NCBI GenBank assembly: GCA_947649285.1
Contig: CANSRB010000011.1
Location: forward strand, 1-33,693
Reading direction: 5' to 3'
Source: an uncultured Clostridia bacterium
Lineage (GTDB): Bacteria > Bacillota > Clostridia > Oscillospirales > Ruminococcaceae
DNA: 33,693 bases
Positions 1 through 8,008 of this stretch are shown here, one piece after another. The notes under the pieces are model-generated. The model was given only the letters and a program-made list of their open reading frames with translations, was not told the origin of the DNA and searched no databases. Position 1 is the stretch's first letter. Each line of letters starts with the position of its first letter. Both the position numbers and the translations under genes were made by a program.

Positions 1-195
1 GCCCTCGTAAACCTTAATGCGGTCGATCAGCTCGCCTAAAATTTCCCGTGTCAGCTTGTCAATGTTCCGATATTTAAGAAATGCGGTAAGGCATGGGCTT
101 TCCGCATCCACGCCGTTTTCCAGTTGTTCCTGTTCCGCCGTCAGCATTTGCATAATGCGTGTGAGGGCCTCAATCTGCTGTTCATAAGGGAAGCG
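1..195 (-). pseudogene. C-terminal fragment of a large serine recombinase (DUF4368-like tail), 5'-truncated and running off the left edge
   Basis: Minus-strand frame absent from the ORF track reads RFPYEQQIEALTRIMQMLTAEQEQLENGVDAESPCLTAFLKYRNIDKLTREILGELIDRIKVYEG, resembling the coiled-coil/DUF4368 tail of TndX-type recombinases. No catalytic domain is found upstream (>195). Confidence 0.72.
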
Positions 196-325
196 TTGCC
201 TGCCGTTGCCGCTTGTGCTCCTTTGGACTGGCTTGTACGCGTGACGGCTTCCAGGCTTGCCTCTCGTATAAAATCGTAAGGAGCGGCCTGCTTTCGTCCG
301 GGAGGCAGAGGGAGCCGTTGGCGCA

Positions 326-556
326 CGGGGGAATCCAAGGGGGCGGTCTTGCAATATTTCGGCGTTAGCCGATGTCGCCTCCCTTGGGCGCATTTCTTTC
401 CCCTATTTCTTTGGATATCCAAAGAAATAGGGTGGGGCATGGGGCGCGGAGCCCCACAAATCGGCGGGTCGCCCCGGTCAGAGCCGGAGGAACATCCCGT
501 TCGCTCGGGAGCTGGGGCGCTGGAAAGCCGGGTTCTTTTTATGAAGCGGGCGTGAA
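326..556. repeat. Intergenic repeat copy 1 (palindrome-bearing)
   Basis: Perfect 32-bp palindrome CCCTATTTCTTTGGATATCCAAAGAAATAGGG at 401-432. Flanking motifs at 326-342, 470-498 and 536-554 recur near 16686-16907. Confidence 0.7.
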
Positions 557-567
557 AAAAGGGAATA

Positions 568-592
568 TCCTCCATAAAGATTTTATGGAGGA
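568..592 (-). terminator. Possible terminator/hairpin downstream of the acyl-CoA synthetase
   Basis: TCCTCCATAAA-gat-TTTATGGAGGA inverted repeat, followed on the minus strand by ...TATTCCCTTTTTTC. Confidence 0.4.
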
Positions 593-674
593 CAGACAGA
601 ACAAGAGGGAAGCCCACGGACCAAACAAAGGCTGCGGTTTCCGCATTTTGATCCATGGGCTTATATAAAGGGTG

Positions 675-2342
675 CTAGACTTTTTTATTATCTCGATCCC
701 GGATTTCTGTGCGGCGGATTTTCCCGGAGATGGTCTTGGGAAGTTCGGGGACAAATTCAATAATGCGTGGATATTTATAGGGCGCGGTAGTTTTTTTGAC
801 GTAGGTTTGCAGCTCTTTTTTCAGCTCGTCCGAGGGCTGGTACTGGCTGGTCAGCACAATTGTGGCTTTTACCACTTGTCCGCGTACCGGATCCGGTGCC
901 CCGGTGACGGCAACCTCTAAAACAGCCGGATGTTCCATCAGCACGCTTTCCACCTCGAAGGGCCCGATCCGGTAGCCCGAAGCTTTGATGACGTCATCCG
1001 TCCGGCCAACGTACCAGAAATAACCGTCCTCGTCCTGATAAGCTGTGTCGCCGGTATGATAGACACCGCCTTCCCAGACGGCAGAAGTCCGTTCTTCATC
1101 CAGATAATAGCCCTTGAATAAGCCGTTTGGCCGTCCGTCCGGATGGGGCCGGACAACGATTTCACCCACTGTTCCGATCGGGACGGGACGGCAGTTTTCG
1201 TCCACAATCTCCACCGGGTATAGAGGGGTTGGTTTTCCCATCGAGCCGGGCTTAGCCTTCATTCCTTTTAAAGTTCCGACCAGCAAAGCGGTTTCCGTCT
1301 GTCCGAAGCCCTCCATCAGACTGAGCCCTGTGACTTCTTTAAACCGGTTGAAGACCTCCTCGTTCAGCGCTTCACCTGCGGTTGTGACGTATTTCAGGGA
1401 GGAGAGGCTTTCCTTATCCATCCCTTCTTTAATCAGGAAGCGGAAAACGGTAGGAGGCGCACAAAAGGTGGTAATCTGATATTTATGGATTATGGTCAGC
1501 AAGTCATGCGGGACGAATTTATCAAAATCATAAACATAGATCCCGCCTCCGAGGAACCATTGACCATAAAGCTTACCCCAAGCGGCTTTTCCCCACCCGG
1601 TTTCCGCCAGAGAAAGATGGAGTCCGTCCGGGTCAATGCAATGCCAATTATGCGCCGTAGTGATATGGTAAATTGCATAGTAATGGGAGTGCAGGACCAT
1701 TTTGGGGTTCCCGGTTGTTCCCGAGGTGAAATAGAGGAGCATACCGTCGTCTGCATGGGTATTTTCCCGTTCAAAATGATCGGGATAGCGTTGGATTTCT
1801 TGGTTGAAGGAGATCCATCCCTCCCGGCTGCCCTTAGCAATAAACTTGGCCTGATAAGGGGTTCCCAGCTTTTTTTCCGCCTCATCCACAAAAGAAGCCA
1901 CATCGCAGGTACCGCTGCAAACGACGGCTTTGATATTGGCCGCCTGGGTGCGGTAGAGGATATCTTTGGTCGTCAGCAGGTTGGTAGCCGGAATCGCGAC
2001 GGCTCCCAGCTTATGCAGAGCCAGGATCGAAAACCAGAATTCATAGTGGCGCTTGAGCACCAGCATGACCCTGTCGCCTTTTTGGATCCCATGCATCCGG
2101 AACATCTGGGCCGCCTGGTTGGAGAACCGGCTCATTTCCTGAAAAGTAAAAACGCGTTCCTCCCCATGCTCGTCCGACCAGACCATTGCCCGGCGTTCGG
2201 GCTCCAGTTCGGCGATCTGGTCGATGACGTCGTATGCAAAGTTGAAATTTTCCGGGCAGTGAATATCAAAACGGGTCAAAACGCCATTTTCATCGTATTC
2301 CTCTGTGCAGAATTTTTGATAAAGATTTTCAACAGTTTTCAT
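675..2342 (-). CDS. AMP-forming acyl-CoA synthetase (medium-chain/MACS-like)
   Basis: 555 aa with YFTSGTTGNPKMVLHSH (P-loop-like), MEGFGQTET, YHTGDTAYQDEDGYFWYVGRTDDVIKASGYRIGPFEVE and KTISGKIRR motifs. Confidence 0.93.
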   Translation of the reverse strand: MKTVENLYQKFCTEEYDENGVLTRFDIHCPENFNFAYDVIDQIAELEPERRAMVWSDEHGEERVFTFQEMSRFSNQAAQMFRMHGIQKGDRVMLVLKRHYEFWFSILALHKLGAVAIPATNLLTTKDILYRTQAANIKAVVCSGTCDVASFVDEAEKKLGTPYQAKFIAKGSREGWISFNQEIQRYPDHFERENTHADDGMLLYFTSGTTGNPKMVLHSHYYAIYHITTAHNWHCIDPDGLHLSLAETGWGKAAWGKLYGQWFLGGGIYVYDFDKFVPHDLLTIIHKYQITTFCAPPTVFRFLIKEGMDKESLSSLKYVTTAGEALNEEVFNRFKEVTGLSLMEGFGQTETALLVGTLKGMKAKPGSMGKPTPLYPVEIVDENCRPVPIGTVGEIVVRPHPDGRPNGLFKGYYLDEERTSAVWEGGVYHTGDTAYQDEDGYFWYVGRTDDVIKASGYRIGPFEVESVLMEHPAVLEVAVTGAPDPVRGQVVKATIVLTSQYQPSDELKKELQTYVKKTTAPYKYPRIIEFVPELPKTISGKIRRTEIRDRDNKKV

Positions 2343-2420
2343 AAACAGGCGCTCCTATCTTTTTGGATCAGCAGGAACCTGTATTCACTGCCTCTGACGG
2401 CGATGAATACCAGATTCTAA

Positions 2421-2657
2421 AGAAAAAGCTTCCGCCGTAAAAGGCGAAAGCTTGCACTCAAAACCCTATTACGGCATACTGACATATGCGTCCTTGTTGA
2501 CGGTAGGAAGCCGTCGGCGTCTACTGGCGGGGATCCCGCTTTGGAGCCGCTACTCGGGAGGGATATTCAGATTTGCTTTACTGGTATCGGTTTCCACCCT
2601 GCCCGACTCTCTGTAACGTTGGAGCAAATCCTACTGTCTCCGTCTTGGTATTTGAAT
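2421..2657 (-). ncRNA. T-box-like leader RNA with intrinsic terminator
   Basis: Minus-strand RNA carries Stem I hallmarks: ..GAGACAGTAGG..., CAGAGAGTCGGGCAGGGTGGAAACCG, GAATATCCCTCCCGAGTAG, then a Stem III-like AGTAGACGCCGACGGCTTCCTACCGTCAA and an 11-bp terminator stem with T-run. The canonical AGGGUGGNACCGCG element is not recognisable. Confidence 0.8.
2426..2453 (-). terminator. Leader terminator hairpin
   Basis: Minus strand AAGCTTTCGCC-TTTTAC-GGCGGAAGCTT followed by TTTTCTTT. Confidence 0.85.
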
Positions 2658-2663
2658 GTTTTT

Positions 2664-2692
2664 ATTATAGCATCCGGGTTTTTATTTGTCAA
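2664..2692 (-). promoter_or_regulatory. Consensus sigma-A promoter for the leader/acyl-CoA synthetase
   Basis: Minus strand TTGACA (2692-2687), 17-nt spacer, TATAAT (2669-2664). Confidence 0.9.
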
Positions 2693-2738
2693 TAAAATTT
2701 GCAGGAATTCCCATCCCGGGTTCCCATGGGAATTTGGA

Positions 2739-4853
2739 CTAAGCCTTCGCACCTTTTGCGGCGATATCGGCCATCGCGTCCTTGCGGGAGAGGTTGATCC
2801 GGCCCTGCGAGTCGATTTCAGTAACCTTGACGAATACGGTGTCGCCAGGGGAAACCACATCTTCGACCTTTTCTACACGGCGTTCCGCCAGCTTGGAAAT
2901 GTGAACCAATCCCTCTTTCCCGGGCGCGATTTCAACGAACGCGCCGAATGCCATCAGCCGGGTGACAACGCCCTTGTAAATCGCGCCGATTTCCGGGTCG
3001 TTGGCAATAGACTCTACAATCGCCAGCGCGCGTTTGGCATTCTGGAGATCCACGCCCATAATGACGCAACTGCCGTCGTCGTCAATATCAATTTTAACGT
3101 CGCAGTCCGCGCAGATTTTCTGGATAACCTTTCCACCGCTGCCGATAACCTCGCGGATTTTATCCGGTTTGATCTGAGTCTGCAGGACCTTCGGCGCATA
3201 CTGGGAAACCTCTGCACGCGGTTTATCGATCGCTTTCGCCATGATTTCATCCAGGATATAAAGCCGTGCCGTACGGGTTTTTTCAAAAGCTTCCGCGATA
3301 ATATCCATGGTCAGACCGTCAACTTTGATGTCGACCTGGATGGAGGTAATCCCTTTATGGGTGCCGCCTACCTTGAAGTCCATATCCCCGTAGAAATCCT
3401 CCAGGCCCTGGATGTCGACCATCGTCTGGAAGGAACCGTCTTCCTTGGTAATCAGGCCGCAGGAGATACCGGCAACAGGGGTGCGGATGGGGACACCGGC
3501 ATCCATCAGCGCCAGGGTAGAAGCGCAAATCGAGCCCTGGGAGGTTGAGCCGTTGGAGGAGAGGATCTCCGAAACCACCCGGATTGCGTAGGGGAATTCT
3601 TCAATGGTGGGGAGGACGGGGACCAGGGAACGCTCTGCGAGCGCACCATGGCCGATTTCACGCCGTCCGGGCCCGCGGGAGGGTCTGGTTTCCCCAACGG
3701 AGTAGGAAGGGAAATTATACTGGTGCATATAGCGCTTTTCGGTGGTTTCGTCAATGCTGTCCAGCAATTGAGCGTCCCGGATCGGACCCAGGGTCGCAAC
3801 GGTCAGAACCTGGGTCTGACCGCGGGTAAACAGTCCTGAACCATGCACACGGGGAAGGATGCCGGCTTCCGCCGCCAAAGGACGGATTTCATTCATGCCG
3901 CGGCCATCGACCCGTTTGCCTTCAAACAGCCATGCCCGCACGATTTTTTTCTGAAGCTTGTAAACGACCTCGCCCAAGGTAGGCAGGTAGTCCGCAAATT
4001 TTTCCCCTAATTTTTCTTCGATTTCATCCAGGATCGGTTTCATGCGCGCTTCACGGACGTTTTTATCGTCGGTATCCAGCGCATATTTGATTTTTTCTGC
4101 GGAGAGTTCCTCAACCGCAGCGAAAAATTCCGGATTCACACCCACCTTTTCGAAAACGGCTTTTTCCTTGCCGATCTCTTTTTGAATATCGGAAATGAAC
4201 GCCACCATTTTTTGGATTTCAGTGTGCGCGGTGCGGATAGCTTCCAGCATGGTATCGTTGTCCACTTCGTTTGCACCGGCTTCAATCATGACGATTTTTT
4301 CCGCAGAAGCGGCGACCGTGAGATCCAGATCCGATTTTTCGCGCTGTTCGGTGTTGGGGTTGATGACCAGCTTCCCATCGACCAGGCCGACGCTGACGCC
4401 GGCGATTGGACCGTTGAAGGGGACGTCGGAGATGGTAACGGCGATCGAAGCGGCGAGCATTGCGGTGATTTCCGGGGAATTGTCAATATCCGTTGCGAGG
4501 ACGGTTGTGACAATGGAAACATCGTTGCGGAGGCCTTCCGGGAAAAGAGGGCGCATCGGCCGGTCAATCATCCGGGAAGTCAGGATTGCGTTTTCGGAGG
4601 GGCGGCCTTCCCGTTTGAGAAAGGAGCCGGGGATTTTGCCGACAGCATAGAGCTTTTCCTCATAATCGACGGATAACGGGAAAAAATCGATCCCGTCACG
4701 CGGTTTCTGGGACATGGTAACGTTTGCCATGACGACGGTTTCGCCATACTGCACCCAGCAGGAACCGTTGGAGAGCATACAGGTTTTTCCGGTTTCCACC
4801 TTGAGAGGGCGGCCGGCAAAAGTGGTTTCAAAGATTTTGTGATTTTCAAACAT
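2739..4853 (-). CDS. pnp: Polyribonucleotide nucleotidyltransferase (PNPase)
   Basis: MFENHKIFETTFAGRPLKVETGK... with two RNase PH domains, KH (IREVIGSGGKVIQKI) and S1 (GVVTRLMAFGAFVEIAPGKEGLVHIS) domains. Start placed at the RBS-preceded ATG rather than the longer ORF start. Confidence 0.97.
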   Translation of the reverse strand: MFENHKIFETTFAGRPLKVETGKTCMLSNGSCWVQYGETVVMANVTMSQKPRDGIDFFPLSVDYEEKLYAVGKIPGSFLKREGRPSENAILTSRMIDRPMRPLFPEGLRNDVSIVTTVLATDIDNSPEITAMLAASIAVTISDVPFNGPIAGVSVGLVDGKLVINPNTEQREKSDLDLTVAASAEKIVMIEAGANEVDNDTMLEAIRTAHTEIQKMVAFISDIQKEIGKEKAVFEKVGVNPEFFAAVEELSAEKIKYALDTDDKNVREARMKPILDEIEEKLGEKFADYLPTLGEVVYKLQKKIVRAWLFEGKRVDGRGMNEIRPLAAEAGILPRVHGSGLFTRGQTQVLTVATLGPIRDAQLLDSIDETTEKRYMHQYNFPSYSVGETRPSRGPGRREIGHGALAERSLVPVLPTIEEFPYAIRVVSEILSSNGSTSQGSICASTLALMDAGVPIRTPVAGISCGLITKEDGSFQTMVDIQGLEDFYGDMDFKVGGTHKGITSIQVDIKVDGLTMDIIAEAFEKTRTARLYILDEIMAKAIDKPRAEVSQYAPKVLQTQIKPDKIREVIGSGGKVIQKICADCDVKIDIDDDGSCVIMGVDLQNAKRALAIVESIANDPEIGAIYKGVVTRLMAFGAFVEIAPGKEGLVHISKLAERRVEKVEDVVSPGDTVFVKVTEIDSQGRINLSRKDAMADIAAKGAKA

Positions 4854-4982
4854 AACAACTGCCTCCTTAAAATTTTGAATGATACTCGGCAGCCGGTTTA
4901 GCACAAAATCCTGCGCCGGGGCGGCGTACGATTCTATGCTAACTCCTGGCGGTCGAGTGTTTTTGTCGAAAAATATCTTGAA

Positions 4983-5009
4983 GGCAGGCAGCATTTTGCG
5001 CTGCCTGCC
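4983..5009 (-). terminator. rpsO-pnp intergenic hairpin (terminator/attenuator)
   Basis: Perfect 10-bp inverted repeat GGCAGGCAGC-N7-GCTGCCTGCC followed on the minus strand by TTCAAGATATTTTTC. Confidence 0.6.
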
Positions 5010-5025
5010 CCAAAAAGAAACACAA

Positions 5026-5292
5026 CTACTTACGGATACCCAGCTTCGCAATCACTGCACGGTATCTTTCGATATCCACTTTCTTCAGATAGTTCAACAG
5101 GTTCCGGCGATGGCCGACCATTTTCAGCAAGCCGCGGCGGGAATGGTGGTCTTTAGCATGAACTTTCAGATGCTCGGTAAGATCGTTGATCCGGGAGGTC
5201 AGGATTGCGATCTGCACCTCGGGCGAGCCGGTGTCCTTTTCATGCAGGCGGTTGTTTTCGATGATGTTGTCTTTCTGTTCTTTTCTTAACAT
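5026..5292 (-). CDS. rpsO: 30S ribosomal protein S15
   Basis: 88 aa: [48 protein letters not shown]. Confidence 0.98.
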   Translation of the reverse strand: MLRKEQKDNIIENNRLHEKDTGSPEVQIAILTSRINDLTEHLKVHAKDHHSRRGLLKMVGHRRNLLNYLKKVDIERYRAVIAKLGIRK

Positions 5293-5391
5293 TTTTTCAC
5301 CTCTTTAATTATTCGCCGCTGTCATAGGAAAGGGTGGGTAAAATTCCTTAAAAAAGGCATAATCCCCAAGCCATGGCAGGGCACTTTTGAA

Positions 5392-5420
5392 AGTATAGCA
5401 TAGACCTCTTTTTTTGTAAA
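5392..5420 (-). promoter_or_regulatory. rpsO promoter
   Basis: Minus strand TTTACA, 17-nt spacer, TATACT. Confidence 0.8.
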
Positions 5421-5562
5421 GCATTTTCCGGCAGTTTTAGGGGAAAGTTTTGTGTAGGGCCTGCGCTCACCCTATTGTGTGAAAAAGCTGGGCAAATATC
5501 AGGCGGGAGCCTAGTCAAATTGGAATTCCAGCCTGCAAAATAGAAAAAATACGTCAGAAGCC

Positions 5563-5591
5563 TTTACAAAAATCCGGGATTCATGTAAAAT
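5563..5591 (+). promoter_or_regulatory. Promoter upstream of pyrH operon
   Basis: TTTACA (5563-5568), 17-nt spacer, TAAAAT (5586-5591). Confidence 0.65.
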
Positions 5592-5712
5592 ATGTAATAA
5601 ATAGAATAGATTCGGGCAATCTGCCTGGCGCCGTTTTGAACGGAACGCGGCGTGCCAAAAAAGGGAAAATATGCAGGCCGGTTCCGTCCGGCCGGAACAG
5701 GAAGTGGAAATA

Positions 5713-6420
5713 ATGGCGGTAAAATACAAACGGATTCTTCTCAAGCTGTCCGGCGAGGCGCTTGCCGGCGAAAAAGGCTTCGGCTTGGATTATGAGGTGA
5801 TCCGCAGCGTTTGCCGGAGCGTTAAGGATTGTGCGGATTTGGGTGTGGAAATCGGTATCGTCGTCGGAGGCGGAAATTTCTGGAGAGGTCGTTCCAGCGG
5901 CTCGATGGACCGTACCCGCGCAGACCACATCGGGATGCTGGGCACCACGATGAATGCGCTGGCAGTAGCGGATGTGCTGGAGGAGCTGGGCTGCACCGTG
6001 CGCGTCCAGACCGCAATCATCATGCAGCAGATCGCGGAGCCGTATATCCGCAATAAAGCGGTCCGCCATTTGGAAAAAGGCCGCGTGGTTATTTTCGGAT
6101 GCGGCACGGGAAGCCCGTTCTTTTCGACGGATACAACGGCTTCGCTCCGCGCGGCGGAAATTGAAGCGGAAGTCATTTTTAAAGCCACCATGGTGGATGG
6201 GGTCTATGACAAGGATCCGCACAAGTTCCCGGACGCCGTGAAATATGACACGCTGACCTTCAGCGAGGTGCTTTCACGGGGGCTGGGCGTGGTGGATTCC
6301 ACGGCGGCCTCCATGTGCAAGGACAACAGGATCCCGCTTTTGGTCTTTAATATTCAGCGTCCTGAAAATATTTTGGATGCTGTAAAAGGGGAACAGGTCG
6401 GCACGATGGTGCTTGCCTGA
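5713..6420 (+). CDS. pyrH: UMP kinase
   Basis: [27 protein letters not shown]...[11 protein letters not shown]...[10 protein letters not shown]; start trimmed from the ORF at 5671. Confidence 0.97.
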   Translation: MAVKYKRILLKLSGEALAGEKGFGLDYEVIRSVCRSVKDCADLGVEIGIVVGGGNFWRGRSSGSMDRTRADHIGMLGTTMNALAVADVLEELGCTVRVQTAIIMQQIAEPYIRNKAVRHLEKGRVVIFGCGTGSPFFSTDTTASLRAAEIEAEVIFKATMVDGVYDKDPHKFPDAVKYDTLTFSEVLSRGLGVVDSTAASMCKDNRIPLLVFNIQRPENILDAVKGEQVGTMVLA

Positions 6421-6462
6421 ACCGGATATAAAAAGAAAAACAGATGATGGAGGATTTTTATC

Positions 6463-7026
6463 ATGGACGCTATTCAGGAAAGACTGGAACTCACCAAAAC
6501 AAGGATGGAAAAATCAATTCAGGCTTTGGAGAATGATTTCAAAACCATCCGGGCAGGCCGTGCGAACGCAGCGGTATTGGATAAAATTACCGTGGACTAT
6601 TACGGCGTTGCAACCAAGATTGACCAGATGGCGGCTATCAGTGTGCCGGAAGCACGGATGATGGTGATCCAGCCGTGGGATATGTCCCAGCTGTCGAATA
6701 TCCAAAAAGCGATCCAAGCATCGGATCTGGGGCTGAACCCCGCCAGCGACGGCAAGGTCCTGCGGCTTTCCTTCCCGCCGCTGACAGAGGAGCGCCGCCG
6801 CGAGCTGGTCAAAGAGGTATCTAAACATGCGGAAGAATGTAAGGTTGCCGTCCGCAATCAGCGCCGCCACGCGAACGACCGGCTGAAGGCATTGAAAAAA
6901 GACAGTCTGATTACCGAGGATCAGCAGAAGGATGGGGAAGCAGAAATCCAGAAGCTGACGGACAAATTCATTAAAAAAGTAGATGAATGCGCCAAAGAAA
7001 AAGAAAAGGAAATCATGGAAATTTAA
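6463..7026 (+). CDS. frr: Ribosome recycling factor
   Basis: ALENDFKTIRAGRANAAVLDKITVDYYG...LSFPPLTEERRRELVK. Confidence 0.98.
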   Translation: MDAIQERLELTKTRMEKSIQALENDFKTIRAGRANAAVLDKITVDYYGVATKIDQMAAISVPEARMMVIQPWDMSQLSNIQKAIQASDLGLNPASDGKVLRLSFPPLTEERRRELVKEVSKHAEECKVAVRNQRRHANDRLKALKKDSLITEDQQKDGEAEIQKLTDKFIKKVDECAKEKEKEIMEI

Positions 7027-7048
7027 CAAGGTATTCGGAGGAAGATCA

Positions 7049-7756
7049 ATGCCGGAACAACATTTACTTCCCAGGCATATCGGCCTGATTATGGACGGCA
7101 ACGGCCGCTGGGCCAAAAAGCGGGGGCTTCCCCGTAAAGCGGGCCATAAGGCGGGCGCAAAGACGTTTAAAAAGATTGTGCGTTACTGCAATCAGATCGG
7201 CGTCCCTTACCTGACGGTGTATGCTTTTTCGACCGAAAACTGGTCCCGTCCACAGGAGGAAGTAGATGGGATTATCCGGCTTCTCCGTGACTTTTTAGCC
7301 GATGCGTCAAATTACCGGGATGAAAATATCCGCACCCGTTTTGTGGGGGATATCAGCGTTTTTGACTCGGATATCCAGCGAAAAATTGCCGAGTGTGAAG
7401 AAGTCAGCGCCTCGCATACGGGGTTGACGTTAAATATTGCTATCAATTACGGCGGCCGGGATGAAATCCTCTGTGCGGCCCGCCGTTTGGCGGCGGAAGC
7501 AGCAGTTGGAAAGCGTTTGCCGGAGACGATCACGGCGGAGGACTTTTCCGAGCAGCTGTATACCGCCGGGGAACCAGATGTCGATTTGATTATCCGTCCA
7601 AGCGGGGAGCAGCGTCTTTCCAATTTTTTGCTTTGGCAGGCTGCCTATGCGGAATATATTTTTTTAGATACGCTTTGGCCGGACTTCGATGAAGCCTGCA
7701 TGGACCGGGTGCTGGAGGAATATGCTTCGCGCAACCGGCGTTTTGGCGGTGTATGA
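7049..7756 (+). CDS. uppS: Isoprenyl transferase (undecaprenyl diphosphate synthase)
   Basis: HIGLIMDGNGRWAKKRGLPRKAGHKAG...RPSGEQRLSNFLLWQAAYAEY; ATG with GGAGGAAG RBS. Confidence 0.97.
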   Translation: MPEQHLLPRHIGLIMDGNGRWAKKRGLPRKAGHKAGAKTFKKIVRYCNQIGVPYLTVYAFSTENWSRPQEEVDGIIRLLRDFLADASNYRDENIRTRFVGDISVFDSDIQRKIAECEEVSASHTGLTLNIAINYGGRDEILCAARRLAAEAAVGKRLPETITAEDFSEQLYTAGEPDVDLIIRPSGEQRLSNFLLWQAAYAEYIFLDTLWPDFDEACMDRVLEEYASRNRRFGGV

Positions 7757-7764
7757 CTGTTTTT

Positions 7765-7945
7765 TATAGTCAACGCACTTGAAAAGAAGCAGTGGCTTCT
7801 TTTCAACACTGCGGCATAATGCCGCAGCGGGCAGCGAAGCGGCCGTGCGGTAGGGCTTCATAGACGGCGCACAGCGCATTTTATGCGTGGGCAGGCAAAG
7901 CCTGACTTGAAAATCGGGCGCCGGTTTTCAAGTGTGCCGACTATA
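7765..7945. mobile_element. MITE-like element with ~21-bp terminal inverted repeats
   Basis: 5' end TATAGTCAACGCACTTGAAAA; reverse complement of the 3' end TATAGTCGGCACACTTGAAAA. Internal hairpins (TTGAAAAGAAGC/GCTTCTTTTCAA, CTGCGGCATAATGCCGCAG) and no coding capacity. Confidence 0.75.
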
Positions 7946-8008
7946 TCATTCCAAAAGAAAGGGTATTTTCGGTGGTTTGCTAAAGAAAATACTAAAGGAT
8001 AAACGACA

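Noticed and set aside
401-432. Palindrome considered as a CRISPR repeat unit or phage attachment site
   Set aside because: No spaced repeat array and no direct-repeat att pair in the window; the second copy is ~16 kb away with altered sequence.
141-668. ORFs 141-656 (-), 349-555 (+) and 372-668 (+)
   Set aside because: They translate the palindromic intergenic repeat, so they are not credible genes; the 141-656 frame is also not the recombinase frame.
1485-2420. 311-aa plus-strand ORF opposite the acyl-CoA synthetase
   Set aside because: Antisense shadow of a well-supported gene; no recognisable domain and it runs through the leader terminator.
2541-3548. 335-aa plus-strand ORF opposite pnp
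   Set aside because: Antisense shadow of a conserved housekeeping gene; its 5' part overlaps the T-box-like leader and promoter.
7664-7879. 71-aa minus-strand ORF (MRCAPSMKPYRTAASLP...)
   Set aside because: Mostly the MITE-like element read in antisense; no independent support.
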